A stretch of DNA of 64,000 nt from Cardinalis cardinalis. Lineage: Eukaryota > Chordata > Aves > Passeriformes > Cardinalidae. This document shows positions 1-12,710 of the stretch, in pieces. Position numbers and translations under genes: made by a program. The notes below the pieces were generated by a model, which was not told the DNA's origin, ran no database searches, and saw only the letters and a list, made by a program, of their open reading frames with translations. The stretch is from assembly GCA_014549065.1 (NCBI GenBank), contig JACDOX010000111.1, forward strand, positions 1,920,882-1,984,881, given 5' to 3'. The stretch's first letter is position 1; each line of letters starts with the position of its first letter.

Positions 1-1288
1 AATACCTAGTAACTAGAAAGTGATTAATGAGAAGCATGTGGCTCACACATGCTCTCAAGGTTTGTAGGGAAATAGTGTTTTGAGACAGGGGTTTCTAGAG
101 GGACTCTACAGGTCCTTTCCCACCTGCACTTTTTGAGGCTGCTCCAGTACACAACAGCAAGTTCTTGGATGTTAGATAAACAACAGTTCAGCCTTTTATG
201 TAACTGCCCCTACCTTGTAAAGCCAAATACAGTGTGACACGGTCTCCAGACACTGGGAGTAATGCCAAGTGTTTCTAACTCTGATTGGAAGTTTAACCAG
301 GGCCAAGGAGCTCCAGCACCGGGTACATCTCTGGAAGGACCAAAATCCCTGAGGGGCCTTGTCCCTCTTCTGTCTTCTGTTGTGTTTTGTGACTGTTTCC
401 ACTGACTGCTTTGGCCAGCTTTGTGCAGTGTGTGGTCAGAATTAACTGGGCTTTTCAAAATCTGGGGCACAGGTCTCTTACACAGCCTGTTAGTGGGGNA
501 TTAGTGCACGGGATGCCTCTTACTGAATCAGAGAACACAGTTTTACTTCCCTTACCTTTTCCAGGTGTGTGTTTCTTAAGTTAATTCCTCAGCTTTAAGA
601 AGTATCCATCAGCACGTAATTCTGAGTTTCCCAAGAGCAGAGAATACAATTTAAGTGTTACAGTTTGAGAGAAGGATTTTTGTTCAATCCTTTTAAGTTT
701 AAGCAAGTGTTTGCCAATCTGTAGCTGTGGGAGAGCATCCAATTTTCCAACAGTTCAGCTGTTTCTTGTGCTGCAAGATATGACCCTTGAGTATCTTCCC
801 CATCTTTTGAGCAGGAATGTGCACTTCACTGTTGTCACTCTGTCTCTGAAGGTTTTGGAATTTTGGTTATATGCTCTGACAGGTTGGCCCAGCCCGAGCT
901 GATATTATTGATTTGAGTAGTGCCTTCCCCATTACAGCAGCTTCTGAAAGCCAAACTGATGCTGGCAGTCATTAGGAACAGTGGTATGTGTCAGGATCTT
1001 CACTGGAGAATAGATCCATTCACTTGGTACCCAGAACATGTGGCTAAGGCCTTTCCTGGAAGAAATGTTTAGTCATTTTTATACCTGTAATATTGTGATA
1101 AAGGTATACTAAAAATAGATTTCCAAGAAGGGTCATTTTACCTTCCATTCAGCAGCTGATACCTAATGAGCTCGAGTGATCCAAAGTAACCTAACTGCCA
1201 GAAAAATATCCCTCAGTTTATGCAAAACATTTTATAATTCTACATTTTGAAGTGTGTTTACTGTAACTATTTTTGCCCTCTGTTCTAG
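1..1288 (+). other. DYNLT3: DYNLT3 intron 2 (3' part)
   Basis: Non-coding sequence upstream of the first visible DYNLT3 exon. It ends in a pyrimidine-rich tract and an AG acceptor at 1287-1288. I looked for the two upstream coding exons (the N-terminal 24 residues of the family protein) and did not find them, so they lie to the left of the window. No repeat family was recognised here. Confidence 0.75.
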
Positions 1289-1412
1289 TGCATAGAAAAT
1301 GTTTTGGGCAAGGCAGATTATAATCACAACAAAGTCAACCAATGGACTGCTGCTATAGTAGAACAGTCACTGACCCATCTGGTGAAACTCGGGAAAACCT
1401 ATAAGTACATTG
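1289..1412 (+). CDS. DYNLT3: DYNLT3 exon 3
   Basis: 124 nt between a ttctag acceptor and a gtaagt donor. It encodes the central helical part, ending KYI plus one base of the next Val codon (human residues 25 to about 66). Confidence 0.93.
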
Positions 1413-3577
1413 GTAAGTACAAGCAACTGTACTTGTAGCACTGGCAGTCACAATAAATAATTGCTGAAAGGTTCAGGGGAATGCTATAAACAAAACAGAG
1501 CAGGCACCTGAACTCTTCTGTTACAGAGATTTTTAGAAATACCTGGGGTAAAGCTGTGGCAGTTTTACCTGGGCTCACATGCCGGCAACACTTAACACAG
1601 ATTACATGTTACATGGTCTTTCCTGATTTTTAAGCAACCCCAAGACAATTATATCAACATTTTAGTATCAATTCAGGAAAAAAATGCTATCTTTAATAAA
1701 ATTTTCAATCAGATTAAACCTCCTCTAAATAGAGACATCTGGAAGACTTTAGTCCTGTGTGCAAAGTCATGTCCCGTTATATTTATGTGTATACGTGTGG
1801 AAGGAAAAAGGTAAATAAGAAAGTTTACCCTATTTTGGTCCTTTTGTGGAGTGTTCATGTAATAGCAAGTGTTTGCACTCTGTTCTGTTTTGAAAGTCTT
1901 GGCCTCAGGTTGCAAGAGGTTTTATGACTATTGCAGGTCAGTCTAGAAAAGCTGCACATTGATGGAGTGTGGTTTCAGAGAGGGATCAACAAGTATTTTT
2001 GGGAAACAACAACTCTCATCAAATGTGACTTCTGCTGTACTTGTGAGGACAGCACCTGCAATCCCATTCTGAGAGGCACAAACCTATCTAAGTAGTTTAA
2101 AAGATAAAACCCATAATCCTATTAGCCAGTGTTTTGTTGAAGCTGTTGTCTTCATGTGAGTAAAAATAATCATGAAATGAGTAACAAATTCTTGAGGAAA
2201 ATACTGGAGCCAAAGAGGTTCTCAAAAAAGATTTAGTGTTAGCTGAATGCCACATGCCAGCCCTTTGGAAATGTAATACAGGCTCCAGTTTGTAAATGCT
2301 GAATGATTCACCTTTTCTGCTTTAATTCCCTGGTTTTATGGCTGTACCTTGCAGTTACCTGTGCAGTGATGCAGAGGAGTGGAGCTGGTCTTCACACAGC
2401 AAGCTCATGCTTCTGGGATACCACAACTGATGGTAAGTNTCCCCATCCAAACAGAACATTTGTAACAAGAGAAATGTTACTTCTTGCTCAGTTGTAGTAG
2501 TTGGGCTGAACATTTTTGGGAATGGCTGTGGAAGCAGTTTTTTTTGAGAATGAGGTGCTTGTTTACAATCCCAGCAAAATGTTACCAGTCAGTGCAGGCA
2601 TTAAGAGCAGTTGCTTTGTAAATTATGAGAAGCAGGAATAGAAAAGCCTTTCATTCTGAAACAAGGCTCAAAACATTTAATTCTCTCAGCTGAAGAGGCA
2701 GAAAATGTTGCTCACAGTAAATACACGTGGGTAGCCCTAAACATATCTGCCTGCTGTGAGGGGACAGCTACTTTGGAGGAGAAAGGATCTTAGGGAAAAT
2801 ATAAATAGTTTGACTTACAGTATGTGTTTCAGCTGTGTAACTGTCAGCCAGGCTTTGGATGCATTGTATTGCTTCAAAATTAGTTCTAAGTAGATTTTTT
2901 CACAGGTTGAGAATGTCACAGGGAAACAATATTAAAATAATTTGTTGTCTGTCACAGATTCAAAAAGATCTTTTTAGAGGACTGGGCCAAGGTTTAAGTT
3001 TAAAAACAGAGAAGGCCTCAAAAAGTCAACCAAGCTTAAAAAGAAATCATAATATGAAGTGAACACAGTTTAATCTTCATGTTTCTTTTGCTTGTAAGGC
3101 ATTGATACAACAGAAGGGGAAGAAAGCAGAAATTAAATCCACTGGAATATATTTGATCCAGTTCCTTTTCTGATTTTTTGTCTGACTGTCATGCCAGTTT
3201 CAATATGGGAATTTCAAGGATTTTTGCAAGTCCAGCTTTTAAAGAAAGATACTGGAATAGTGTTTTCCTGTTAACTTTCTTAAACTTGCAATTGTGTCTC
3301 ACATTAGGGAGCAAACAATGTATAAGTTAATAAAAATGTTTTGAGGAATTTAGTTTTTTTATAGTCCAGCTGACATAATACTATTTACCTTAAATTACAG
3401 CTTAAATATTCATACTAATCTGGCATAATTTACACTTCAATAAAGTGCCTGTAGTAAAGACAATGGAATAGTATTTTAATTTTGTAATAATCTCTTCCAG
3501 GAACCTGCACAGTGAGATGGGAAAACCGAACCATGAACTGCATTGTCAATGTGTTTGCTGTTGCTATTATCCTGTAG
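1289..3577 (+). CDS. DYNLT3: dynein light chain Tctex-type 3 (C-terminal 92 residues, exons 3-5)
   Basis: DYNLT3 is a homodimeric Tctex-type light chain of cytoplasmic dynein that binds the intermediate chain and links cargo to the motor. Three exons join in phase: 1289-1412, 2355-2432 and 3501-3577 (stop TAG 3575-3577). The translation has 92 residues, matching human residues 25-116, and starts CIENVLG and ends NVFAVAIIL. The family signatures DYNHN, NQWTA.IVEQSLTHLVKLGK, TASSCFWDTT and CTVRWENRTMNCIVNVF are visible. Both introns have GT/AG ends (donors gtaagt at 1413 and 2433). The human protein is 116 residues, so only the N-terminal 24 are missing, off the left edge. DYNLT1 is a paralogue, but the C-terminal FWDTT...VRWENRTMNCIVNVF block fits DYNLT3 better. 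The gene is convergent with CYBB, as in human. Confidence 0.93.
2355..2432 (+). CDS. DYNLT3: DYNLT3 exon 4
   Basis: 78 nt between a ttgcag acceptor and a gtaagt donor. It encodes VTCAVMQRSGAGLHTASSC followed by FWDTTTDG, the first beta strands of the dimer core. The phase matches both neighbours. Confidence 0.93.
3501..3577 (+). CDS. DYNLT3: DYNLT3 exon 5 (coding part)
   Basis: It starts after the tctcttccag acceptor, encodes TCTVRWENRTMNCIVNVFA then VAIIL, and ends at TAG 3575-3577. The last beta strands of the fold are intact. Confidence 0.93.
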
Positions 3578-3619
3578 CTGACTGGGAGAGAAACAGAAGC
3601 AACACCAAAGCCTTTAAAA

Positions 3620-3625
3620 AATAAA
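3620..3625 (+). terminator. DYNLT3: proximal poly(A) signal, DYNLT3
   Basis: AATAAA 42 nt past the stop codon. It would give a very short 3' UTR. Whether it is used cannot be told from sequence. Confidence 0.35.
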
Positions 3626-3761
3626 TCATCCTAACCCATGGCTAAATATTTAAAACTATTATTTGTTTCTGTATGAGCAGCATACAGAAGTTCTCTACAG
3701 AGAGCATACAGTCTAAGCCAGTTCTCATAGATTAGTTATCTGAAAGCTAGCTAAGANATTT

Positions 3762-3780
3762 AATATATATATATATATAA
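3762..3780. repeat. (TA)n microsatellite
   Basis: About nine uninterrupted TA units in the DYNLT3 3' UTR, adjoining other AT-rich sequence. Confidence 0.8.
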
Positions 3781-5614
3781 TATCTATCTGAAGAGAAAAT
3801 TTTAGTAATTTAAATATTCAGAAGTATGTTAATGAGAAGTTGCCACAAAGATGAGTAGAATTTATGTCAAAGCTAATATCAAAGATATTTTATTCCAGAG
3901 GAACAAAACACATCAAAGGAAATGTCAAAGGGCAAGCAAGACCTCTCAGGATTATGGTGCCTTTAGGAAAAAATTATGAACACAATTCAGAGTGGATATA
4001 CTGTAAACAATACTGGTTCTCCATGCTTGGTTAAACAAAGCAAACTCTCCCTTGGAATGCAGGTGCTTGTGAAATTGCATGAGCATCACTTTTTGGTCAA
4101 GCATGAATGTTTACATGGACACTAAATCCAGGTAAGCTTTCCCCCTGGAGGCAGAGGAGGACTTTGCTGGGACAGAGGTGTAATATACCCAATCCTAGCA
4201 GAATTCTAATTTGTCTTCAAATGAAGAGCATAATATTTGTTAGCAATTCAGGGAAACGTGCTGGGGATCTGACACCAGCCCTTAATTCATCATTTATAAA
4301 TATGAAAACATCCTGAAGGTACTTCAAATTTATTTTATTCCATAATTACAGAATTTGTGACAAGCACTTTATTGATTCCTCATGCAGTAGCCAGGAGCCA
4401 GGGCAATATTACTGCACCCATACTCCAGGTAGGATTAAAGGGATCAGTGGGAAGGCACAGACATTTCTAGAGGCTCTTGTTAGCTTTGAAAGCATTTATC
4501 AAAGTAACATATCTATTCTTTATAAGAGTTCTCCTACTTCTCTAAGTCTTTAGTTGAATCTTAGTCCTGTGAGATCAAACAGTTAAGTTTTCAGCACTAA
4601 GAACTCCCCTCCTTTTAAAGATTTATGCAAGTTCTTAACTTTGCTCATCTGATGAGTCTTAACTTGAAATATTCCACGTGGAACAAAAGCATTTGCACAC
4701 CTGCAAGTATTTGCTGGATTGGGGCCTACATTTTTGTTGATAAATGCACAAATTATATGATAAAGAGATGTATCAATACCAAAAATGCCTAAATGATTGC
4801 TGCCACTAAGTGGCAGCTGCATTAAGTTGTTTTCTCAGATGCTGCTTAAGGATAGAATTTTTTGTTTATGCTGTATGTCTTTGAAAGAGACTGGTAACAG
4901 CCTAACAGTACTGTAGGGCTGTTTTGAATTTAAAGAAATGAATATTAAAGCACTATTATGCAGTTTTGTTTGGTTTGGGTTGTTTTTCAGATAACTATTA
5001 GGGTATGAGACAAGAGTCCTGTGCAAAGAGCAAGCTAAAGAATATTTTACTGCTTAAGTTGTGTATATGTGTAGCTGGTGTGACACTACAGAAGGAGCCC
5101 TGTGTATGTGTAGTTTACAATAATGTTCAAAGTATCTTGCTTTGCAGACAAATAAAATTCTGCTTTTACCGAAGTGCAAGTAAAATTAATACTGTAATGC
5201 TGCATTTGCCAAAGGCAAGTGTTGTGTGAAAATGTGTGTGTANGTTGTACTGACCTTCAAATGTAGATGAATAATTAAGCATTATTTGGGTTAAGATAGA
5301 AATTTCTGAATTAGGTTCCAGCATCCAAGAGCCAAATTGTGGAACTGACAAACATTAGTTTCACTCATGTTTGCGATTGTGCAATGTGAAAAAAATGTGT
5401 CGTGCCCCTGTCATAGGTATTGAGGTGCAATGATCAGAAGAAATATTCCACATAGCTAACTGTAATCTCATTTGGTATTTTTGCTTTACTTGAAAACCAG
5501 GTGCACTGAGTAAGACTATCAGTTTGGTGAGGCTTGGTGAAGGTCCTCCTGCTGAAGAACCCTAGGAAATACTGCTTAATTATATGACTGTTTAATTTTT
5601 CTTTCTACNAAAAA

Positions 5615-5620
5615 AATAAA
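5615..5620 (+). terminator. DYNLT3: distal poly(A) signal, DYNLT3
   Basis: AATAAA followed within about 25 nt by a GT/T-rich stretch (ttttgccttagttgtattttggcttgtgt region), as expected of a downstream element. Its distance from the stop fits the known long 3' UTR of DYNLT3. Another AATAAA lies at 5151-5156. Confidence 0.55.
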
Positions 5621-7093
5621 GTTTTGCCTTAGTTGTATTTTGGCTTGTGTTCTTGATCAATATAAAAAGTAACTGAGAAAAAAATTCCTCTTTCTTCCCT
5701 TCACTTGCCTACAATAGTGAGAGCTTGGGAAATACATTGAAGATGCATTTTAGAGACAAAATCTTGTAGAAATACTGTTCCAGGCTTGGCCTAATTTCTT
5801 ATACCTCTATTTCTCACACCTTTTCCCTATTGTGAATCTTGATGGTACAAGTTAAAAGCTTTTTTACTACAGAAAGATTATTATGAAACTCTGGGAAAAG
5901 TATTTTCATTCTGCATCATGTCCTAGTAAACTTAGCTTGTTTTCCATATTTCTTTTCCCCATCCTCTGTGGGTACACAGAGCTACTTTTAACTCTCCTAA
6001 CAAATGCTGAACATTATTATCTGCTTTTCCAAGTAGCTTATTTCAAGGATAAATCTATGAATTGCAGACTATGAAAACCCACAACATTCCACTGGTATTT
6101 TCTATCAATACATATTTTCTTTGTTGTGGCAATCAGGGGTTTGAGTTATGGTTAACAATGNGGATTTTATTAACAGGACGGAAGGGTTTGTATTAAGGTA
6201 GAGCCCACGTAGAGGGCACTGTGTGTCCCCATGTATGATTTCATGATGAAAGACACCTGCTGTTCTTCCCACGCAGGTTTTGTTAATGTAAACAGAGAAG
6301 TGTGAAGGTGGAAGTCAGGGAGCAGATTTGTTACTTTCCTCGTTGCCTGCTGGGTGTCTGCCAGTCACTCGTTACCTTTCTGATGGCTGTGATCCCATTG
6401 CACTCGATCTGTGCCACCAGAGCAAAGTCTGCTGTGTTCAGCTCAGATTCATGCAATCCAAAGCACTCACAGCAGCCACTGAAATCCCAGCTTGCAGCTA
6501 AGCCATGTGGAGCTGGATGGGAATGTCAGCACAATGATATTTTAAATACACCAAAAAAGAAACTGTTAGTTCCTGGTAGCCTGCATGCATCAGTGCAGTG
6601 GCTGCCATACAGAGACAGANAGGGTTTGTTCTAATACAGAGAGCAGTTCCTGTAATGAGCAATTCTTGTCTGATTATTGTGATGTGCCTTGCTGCCTCCT
6701 CTGGCAGGTCATTCTGTTCCCATTTAATTTGGAGAGGGATTTTTTAGCACAGTCATGATGTTGATAAAAGCACAGAGCCAGTCTATACCCCTATCAGAAT
6801 ATCCTGAGTCAGGAAGTTCTGTCTGTGTGCTGCTGGACCTTCCCAGCTCAAAGCCAGCCCCAGTCTGTCTCTCAGGGAGTATCAGCTCAGAGGTGATGTC
6901 CTGCAAATGCAGCAATAAACCCAGCTNTACCATGGCTCCAAAGCCATGCAGNCANATTTATATTGTGCTGCTCTGCCTGCTGGGTCCCTGCCAGGTCAGG
7001 GGTCTGTGGGCATTGGCTGTGTATGGAATGGTTTCTCTCTCCCCCCTCCTCAAAGAAAGCTGCAGCCAAACACCACATGCCCACTGGTGTCCC

Positions 7094-7497
7094 TGTCATA
7101 TTTTCTGGAAAAATCCCTTCACCAGGATTTCTTCTCCTGGGAAGCTGAGAAGCCTCAGAGAAAAAGGAAAACAATATTGTCTCTTTTGCTTCTCCTGTGA
7201 TTTGCTACTCTGGAATATGGTTGGAGATTGTTTATTCAACATATGGATTGTTTTTCCTTAATGACCAATCATGGTCCAGCTGTGTCAGGACTCTGAGAGA
7301 GTCACAGGTTTTTCATTAGTATCTCGTTGAGCCTTCTGTCTATATCCTTTCTCTATTCTTTAGTACAGTTTAGTATAGCATTCTTTAGTACAATATAATA
7401 TAATACAATAGAATAAAATAATAAATTAGCCTTCTAAGAACATGGAGTCAGATTCATTCATTCCTCCTCTGTCTGAGGACGCCGAAAATACCACACA
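7094..7497 (+). mobile_element. avian endogenous retrovirus LTR (solo-type)
   Basis: The sequence resembles a widespread songbird LTR: an opening segment with ctgggaagctgagaagcctc, a central gaccaatcatggtccagctg block, an AT-rich part carrying AATAAA (about 7412-7425), and a terminal block containing gaacatggagtcagattca. The boundaries (TG...CA) are approximate and I could not see a clear target-site duplication. No gag, pol or env coding sequence flanks it, so it looks like a solo LTR. Family assignment is from memory of the consensus. Confidence 0.7.
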
Positions 7498-9223
7498 CAG
7501 AGGGAGATTTCTCTATTTTGGTGAATCTAAATCACCATTGAGTAAGTGGAGGTTTTAGCTCCCATGTTCCACCAAGCATCTGTTTTCAGACACAGGAAGC
7601 ATATGTAGCAGGCAGCAGCTGTGTTTGTTACATAAAAGTTTTCTAAAAAGAAACAGGGTCTTGCTGGAATGACAGCTGCAAACATCCCTGAAACCACCAT
7701 CCAATGTCTGATCTAAAACGGCTTGAAAAGGGGAATAAGAGTCAAAGAAACACCTCCCTGGTCATTAGGGTTTGTGTTTGCNCTTATCCCCATGCAAAGG
7801 AGCTGCTGGGGTCACAGAGCACAAGTNCTTGAAGCAGAAGAGCTGGAAAGGCAAGTTTTGTAGTGACACTAANGTTTTGAAATGTTACAGTTTTACTACA
7901 GGTACAGTTTTACAGTTTTACCAATATNTAAATTACTAACAGAGTTTGTAATCTATGCTTATGAGGCTTCACAGCATAGAGAGGACAGAGTTCAGAATCA
8001 AAGCCATCAAAATGCCCCGGGCAGAGGGGAAGGCGGTGAGATGGACTGAACTGGCTCAGCTGCAACACCTTCAAACTGCTTTCTAGTCAGCAGGTTCTCC
8101 TCCTCGTAGGCCTAGATTGGATGTAATTAAAGCAATTTCTNAACAGCACCTTGTAGAGTATGGAACATTATCATCCTAACTGCAAAGCATCCACACATGT
8201 GGATTCACCTTAGGAAGAAATCAACCATTCCCTGCTCTATGATTTTGTAGAGTTTACTGCAATTGTTGAGGCATCTGTTATTCAGTGTTTNTTCACAACC
8301 AGCTGGGTAAAATTAGAGTTTGGGGAAGGGGATGAATAAAATTAGGTCCTTATTTGAAAAAAAGTANTATGTTCTTTCTATAGGACTTTCATACACACAC
8401 ATAAAAATGTGTTTCTAAGTGTGTTCATCCCTTTTTATTTTTCCATATTTCTAACAATTTTGAGTCAGACAGAGACAATTTTTTTCATNTAAAACTTCAT
8501 CTTTTCTCGCTTATTTCCACTTCACTAATGTCTAGGTGTCAAGACAAGGACTCAAACAGTGTTCATAAAACAAATAACCAGTGATAATGCAATTCAGCAT
8601 TTAGATATTAGCCAGCAGAAGTGAGAGGGTGAGGTAACAGCAGCTTTGTGGCTGCCTTGACTGGTGCTCACAGCACTCTGCTCCAAGCAGTCATGACTTC
8701 ATCCAACCTCTGTCAATAACTCTGGGGGCTTTTTTTTCCTTGTGTGGGCTTCTACAGCAGCTGCTGAAAGTGGTCTGGCCAAAATCTCACAAGAATCTAC
8801 TGTAGAGTTTCAAGTGAGGTCATTTGTTAGCCTGAAATATATCCATGACTATGTAAGAACCTCACAGATGAATGCTGTAATAGCTGTAAAGTGTTCATGC
8901 CTGTGTTAAATGTTTCAGGAAATTAATCTTAAACAGTAGACACAGTAGTAGCTGGGTGGTCTGGTGATGTGAGCAAATTATAGTTCCCTATTTCATGGCA
9001 CTCCTCACAGGTCCTCTGAGTAGTTGTTGAAATTATTTTTTTTTTTTTTGTAGAGAAAAACTTTGCAAAAGCTGNCTTTAGAAAGGAAGGAATTGAGAAG
9101 ATTTAATTTAAAGTTCATATCTGGATCAGCTGAGGCTTAGGGATCAGAGCTGAGATCTTCCAAGCTCATCTCTTTGTAGCATTGCTCTGATACCATAAAC
9201 AACTTACACAGCTGCCTTTGGGC

Positions 9224-9250
9224 TGTGTGTGTGTGTGTGTGTTTGTGTGC
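9224..9250. repeat. (TG)n microsatellite
   Basis: A TG dinucleotide run of about 12 units with one interruption (gtttgtg). Confidence 0.9.
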
Positions 9251-11630
9251 AGTTTAGGCTTTGTTTGAACAGCAAGTGGAGAATGCATGCTTTTCTGTTT
9301 GCTCTCCAGGGGCTGCTCCACATGAAGCAAGCCCAGAGCCCTCTGAACAGGCAGTTCTGCTGCTGCTGGCTCCAGGGACAGCTGCACAGGGAGCAGNGGG
9401 CTGGGGTGGCTGGTGTGGGGCCAGCCAGGAGGAAATGCCCTGCCTGCAGGCTTAGAAGTTGTAGTTATGGCACATAACAGAAATTTGTTACACAACAGCC
9501 AGGGGCAGAAATGGTTGTGCCATTCCTCTTTGAAACCCTTATTTTCTGAGAAACTGTCACAGCCTCCAGGAAACACTAGGCTGCCAAGTGCCTGTCTTTG
9601 CTGGCTGGCAGATACCCCAAGATGCTCCTCTCTTTCCCCACTGGCAATTCCAGAGTCAGGGCACAGCTGTCAGCTGGCTGTGACAGTCACCCACCCATCT
9701 TCTGACTGGGGCTGCTTTGGCATTACCTGTTGGGCCCAGCCAAAGTAAATCTTTGTACTCATGCTTAACTACAGATGTCTCATACTTTTAATATCAGTGT
9801 TGCAACTTTTTAAAAGGCCTTCCCTTGAGAAGAGATGCAGGACTGACATTCGTGTGTTAGATCACAAGAGTAATGATATCTACTGATACTGAAGAGATGC
9901 NAGTGAATTAAATATAAAGTTGGTGTTACACATTGCCAACCTCCTTCACTCACCCACTGCAGCTGGTCAAGGGGCTGTACAATCTCCTAAATACTTTCTC
10001 TTTTACAAGCAAATTTGAAACTGAGAAAAGCAAAGCAGAGAGGCAGTATAAAAGGGGCAAGGAAAACACCAACTGCTGAAACAGAAACTGAAGAAAGAAT
10101 TGAGCTTCCAATTTACTTCTTATTTTCCACACTCCAACTCTAGAGCCAACCCTGACACGCATCTGAATTTACAAAGTCTGATCTCTATCCCTCCCTTTTT
10201 CAGCAATCTGTTCATTCCCTCAGCTCCTGTCTCATTTCTTTGGGAAAACAGATTAAACAAATAAGCCTAACTTGGAAATTGATCTTAAGCATTTCTCAAG
10301 CTGTAGCCACTGCAATGTGTGTTTCTGGTTCTCCAGAACAGTAGTAGCAGTAGCAGTAGTATTGTTATTCTCACAGTGCATTATTACTGTATCATCCAGA
10401 AGTACCAGCTTTGGAACAAAGCCCAGCTGTGCTGGATGTTATTCAAACATTAAAGAAAATCCCACCAACGGTCTCAAAGCCATTCAGTTTGACTGTGGAG
10501 AGAGAACTGAAATGGATGGACTCAAGAAGTCCTAAGAACACAAAGTTATATCAGGCACCCCAAATCCAGCAGTCCTAGAGTGGAAATTGTGCCCAGCAGG
10601 TGTCTCAGGATGAGGACAGAGATGAAATCTCTGAGGAAGGTCATTGCTGAACATGTTGATGCTGGCTGTTGGGAGCAAAACAACTGAGGGGCAGGGACTT
10701 TCCTACTTAGGAACTTTACTCACAGCACTGAGAGTCACACCGAGCTGGAAGTCAGACAGGAGAAAGTTGAAAGATGAAAATGAGTGAGTCAACAACACTG
10801 TAAAATAATTTTTCAGGTATGGATGGAAGAGAAGAAAGTTTGGTAGTTATATTAGCAAGAAATTGTTTCTATTAGTTTTTTAAGAGATAAGAGCATTCTT
10901 GAGTTGGGTGGAGAACAAAACAATGAGGTGAGAGGTTCCCTTTGTAGCATGTGCGACATTTACAAGGTATGCAAAGTCCTTGGCAGCCTTTCCCATAGAT
11001 ACTCTGCTCAGCAGGAGTAAATATTTGCTTGTCATATAAGGCAGCTCTATGCCAGTTTCCCCTGCCAGTATTTTCTCTGCTGATACCGTTCCTTGTGCGA
11101 TCACAAAATGCAAAAGCTGTCCCCATGAGCTGGCAATGAACAGTGGCTTTATTCTTTGGTAGGGGAAGAGCCAGTAGCTTGGAAGAAATTAAAGGGCTGT
11201 GGGCATTACCTAAATAAGGAGGGAACATCTGTTACTTCTAAAGGGGAAGTGGCATCTTAAAGGGTTACAGCTTAGTCTTTGCAAGTGACTTGAAAGTGAC
11301 ATGAAGGCTTTCATCATTTTCTTGGGTTTCAGGCTGGTTTCTGTTGCTTACATAAACGCAAGCGTGTCTGGTAAATTTTCCTAGTAGTCAGTTGCCTGTA
11401 TCTCTCACCCTCTGACTCATCTGAGAAATGCAGATTTTTCATGCAGTGTGAACAGTTGGGGGATGCTGGTTTTTCCACCCAGTCTCAGAAGCTCAGGCTC
11501 ATGCAGTGTCTGACATCATGTCAGCCTGGGCTGCACCAACAGCACCGTGGGCAGCAGGTGAGGGAGGGGATTCTGCCCCTCTGCTCTGCAGGGCTGAGGC
11601 CAGCACAGGGGGTTCCAGCACAGGAAGAAC

Positions 11631-12250
11631 ATCACAGAATTCACAGAATTCACAGGATCACTGGGTTGGAAGACACCTTCAAGATCGAGTCCAACCCAGC
11701 CCTAACACCTCAACTAAACCCTGGCACCCAGTGCCACATCCAGTCTTTTTAAACACATCCAGGGATGGTGACTCCACCACCTCCCTGGGCAGACAATTCC
11801 AGTGCTTTATCACTCTTCTTGTAAAAAAAATTTTTCCTGATATGCAGCCTATATTTCCCTTGGCACAGCTTAAGACTGTGTCCTCTGGTTCTGTCAGTGC
11901 TGCCTGGAGAAAGAGACCAACCCCACCTGAGCACAGCCACCTTTCAGGGAGTTTAGAGAGTGATAAGGTCACCCCTGAGTCTCCTTTTCTCCAGGCTGAA
12001 CACCCCCAGGTCCCTCANTGGCTCCTCACAGGGTTTGTGTTCCCAGCCCCTNTCCAGCCTCCTCTGGGTGCACTCGAGCATCCCAAGGTCCTTCCCAAAC
12101 TGAGGGGCCAGGGCTGGACACAGCACTGGAGGTGTGACCCCACCAGTGCCCAGAGCAGGGGCAGAATGGCCTCCCTGCTCCTGCTGGCCACACCATTCCT
12201 GATCCAGGCCAGGATGCCCTTGGCCTTCTTGGCCCCCAGGGCACACACAT
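11631..12250 (-). mobile_element. CR1 LINE fragment (3' end at 11631)
   Basis: Reading the + strand gives the reverse complement of a CR1 tail: atcacagaattcacagaatt repeats, then ggttggaagacaccttcaagatcgagtc and ttctccaggctgaacaccccc. About 620 bp of the 3' part is present (end of ORF2 and 3' UTR), 5'-truncated as is usual for CR1. The tail shows the short direct repeats that end CR1 elements. A 272-codon open frame on the + strand across this element is an antisense by-product. Confidence 0.88.
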
Positions 12251-12255
12251 CTTGG

Positions 12256-12710
12256 AGGGAGCCCAGAGGAGGCCACCAAGGTGATCCAGGGGGATGGAGC
12301 AGCTCTGCTGTGAGGAAAGGCTGAGAGAACTGGGATTGCTCAGCCTGGAGAGGAGAAGGCTTTGGGGTGACCTAATTGTGGCTTTCCTGTATCTGTAGGG
12401 AGCTGACAAGAAAGATGGAGCAAGACTCTTAACAAGAGCTGGAGTGACAGGACAAGGGAAATGGGTTCAAACTGGCAGAGAATAGGTTTAGATTAGATTT
12501 AAAGGAGAAACNCTTTACAGTGGGGTGGTAAGATAATGGGTCAAGTTGTCAGAGAAGCTGTGGCTGCCCCATCCCTGGAAGTGTTCAAGGCAAGGCTGGA
12601 CTGGACTCTGAGGAATCTGGTCCAGTGAAGGTTGTCCCTGACCATGACAGGAGGGTTGGAATGAGATGATCTCCAAGGTCCTCTTCCAACNCAAACCATT
12701 CTGTGATCAT
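12256..12710 (+). mobile_element. CR1 LINE fragment (3' end at 12710)
   Basis: Sense CR1 sequence: gaggccaccaaggtgatcca, aggctgagagaactgggatt, gcagagaataggtttagatt, tccctggaagtgttcaaggc and an ending of ccattctgtgatcat. It is 5'-truncated. It abuts the preceding CR1 in the opposite orientation, so the two are head to head (5' end to 5' end). Confidence 0.88.

Larger units (their letters stand above)
3578..5640 (+). other. DYNLT3: DYNLT3 3' UTR
   Basis: AT-rich sequence after the stop. The length is inferred from the position of the distal AATAAA. The human gene also has a 3' UTR of about 2 kb. A TA dinucleotide run lies at 3762-3780. No reading frame here resembles a protein. Confidence 0.6.

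Noticed and set aside
9166..9576. 136-codon open frame on the - strand
   Set aside because: Contains a translated TG/CA microsatellite (His-Thr repeat), no homology, and an overlapping open frame on the other strand.
11506..12324. A 272-codon open frame on the + strand
   Set aside because: Almost entirely the antisense strand of a CR1 element, not a host gene.
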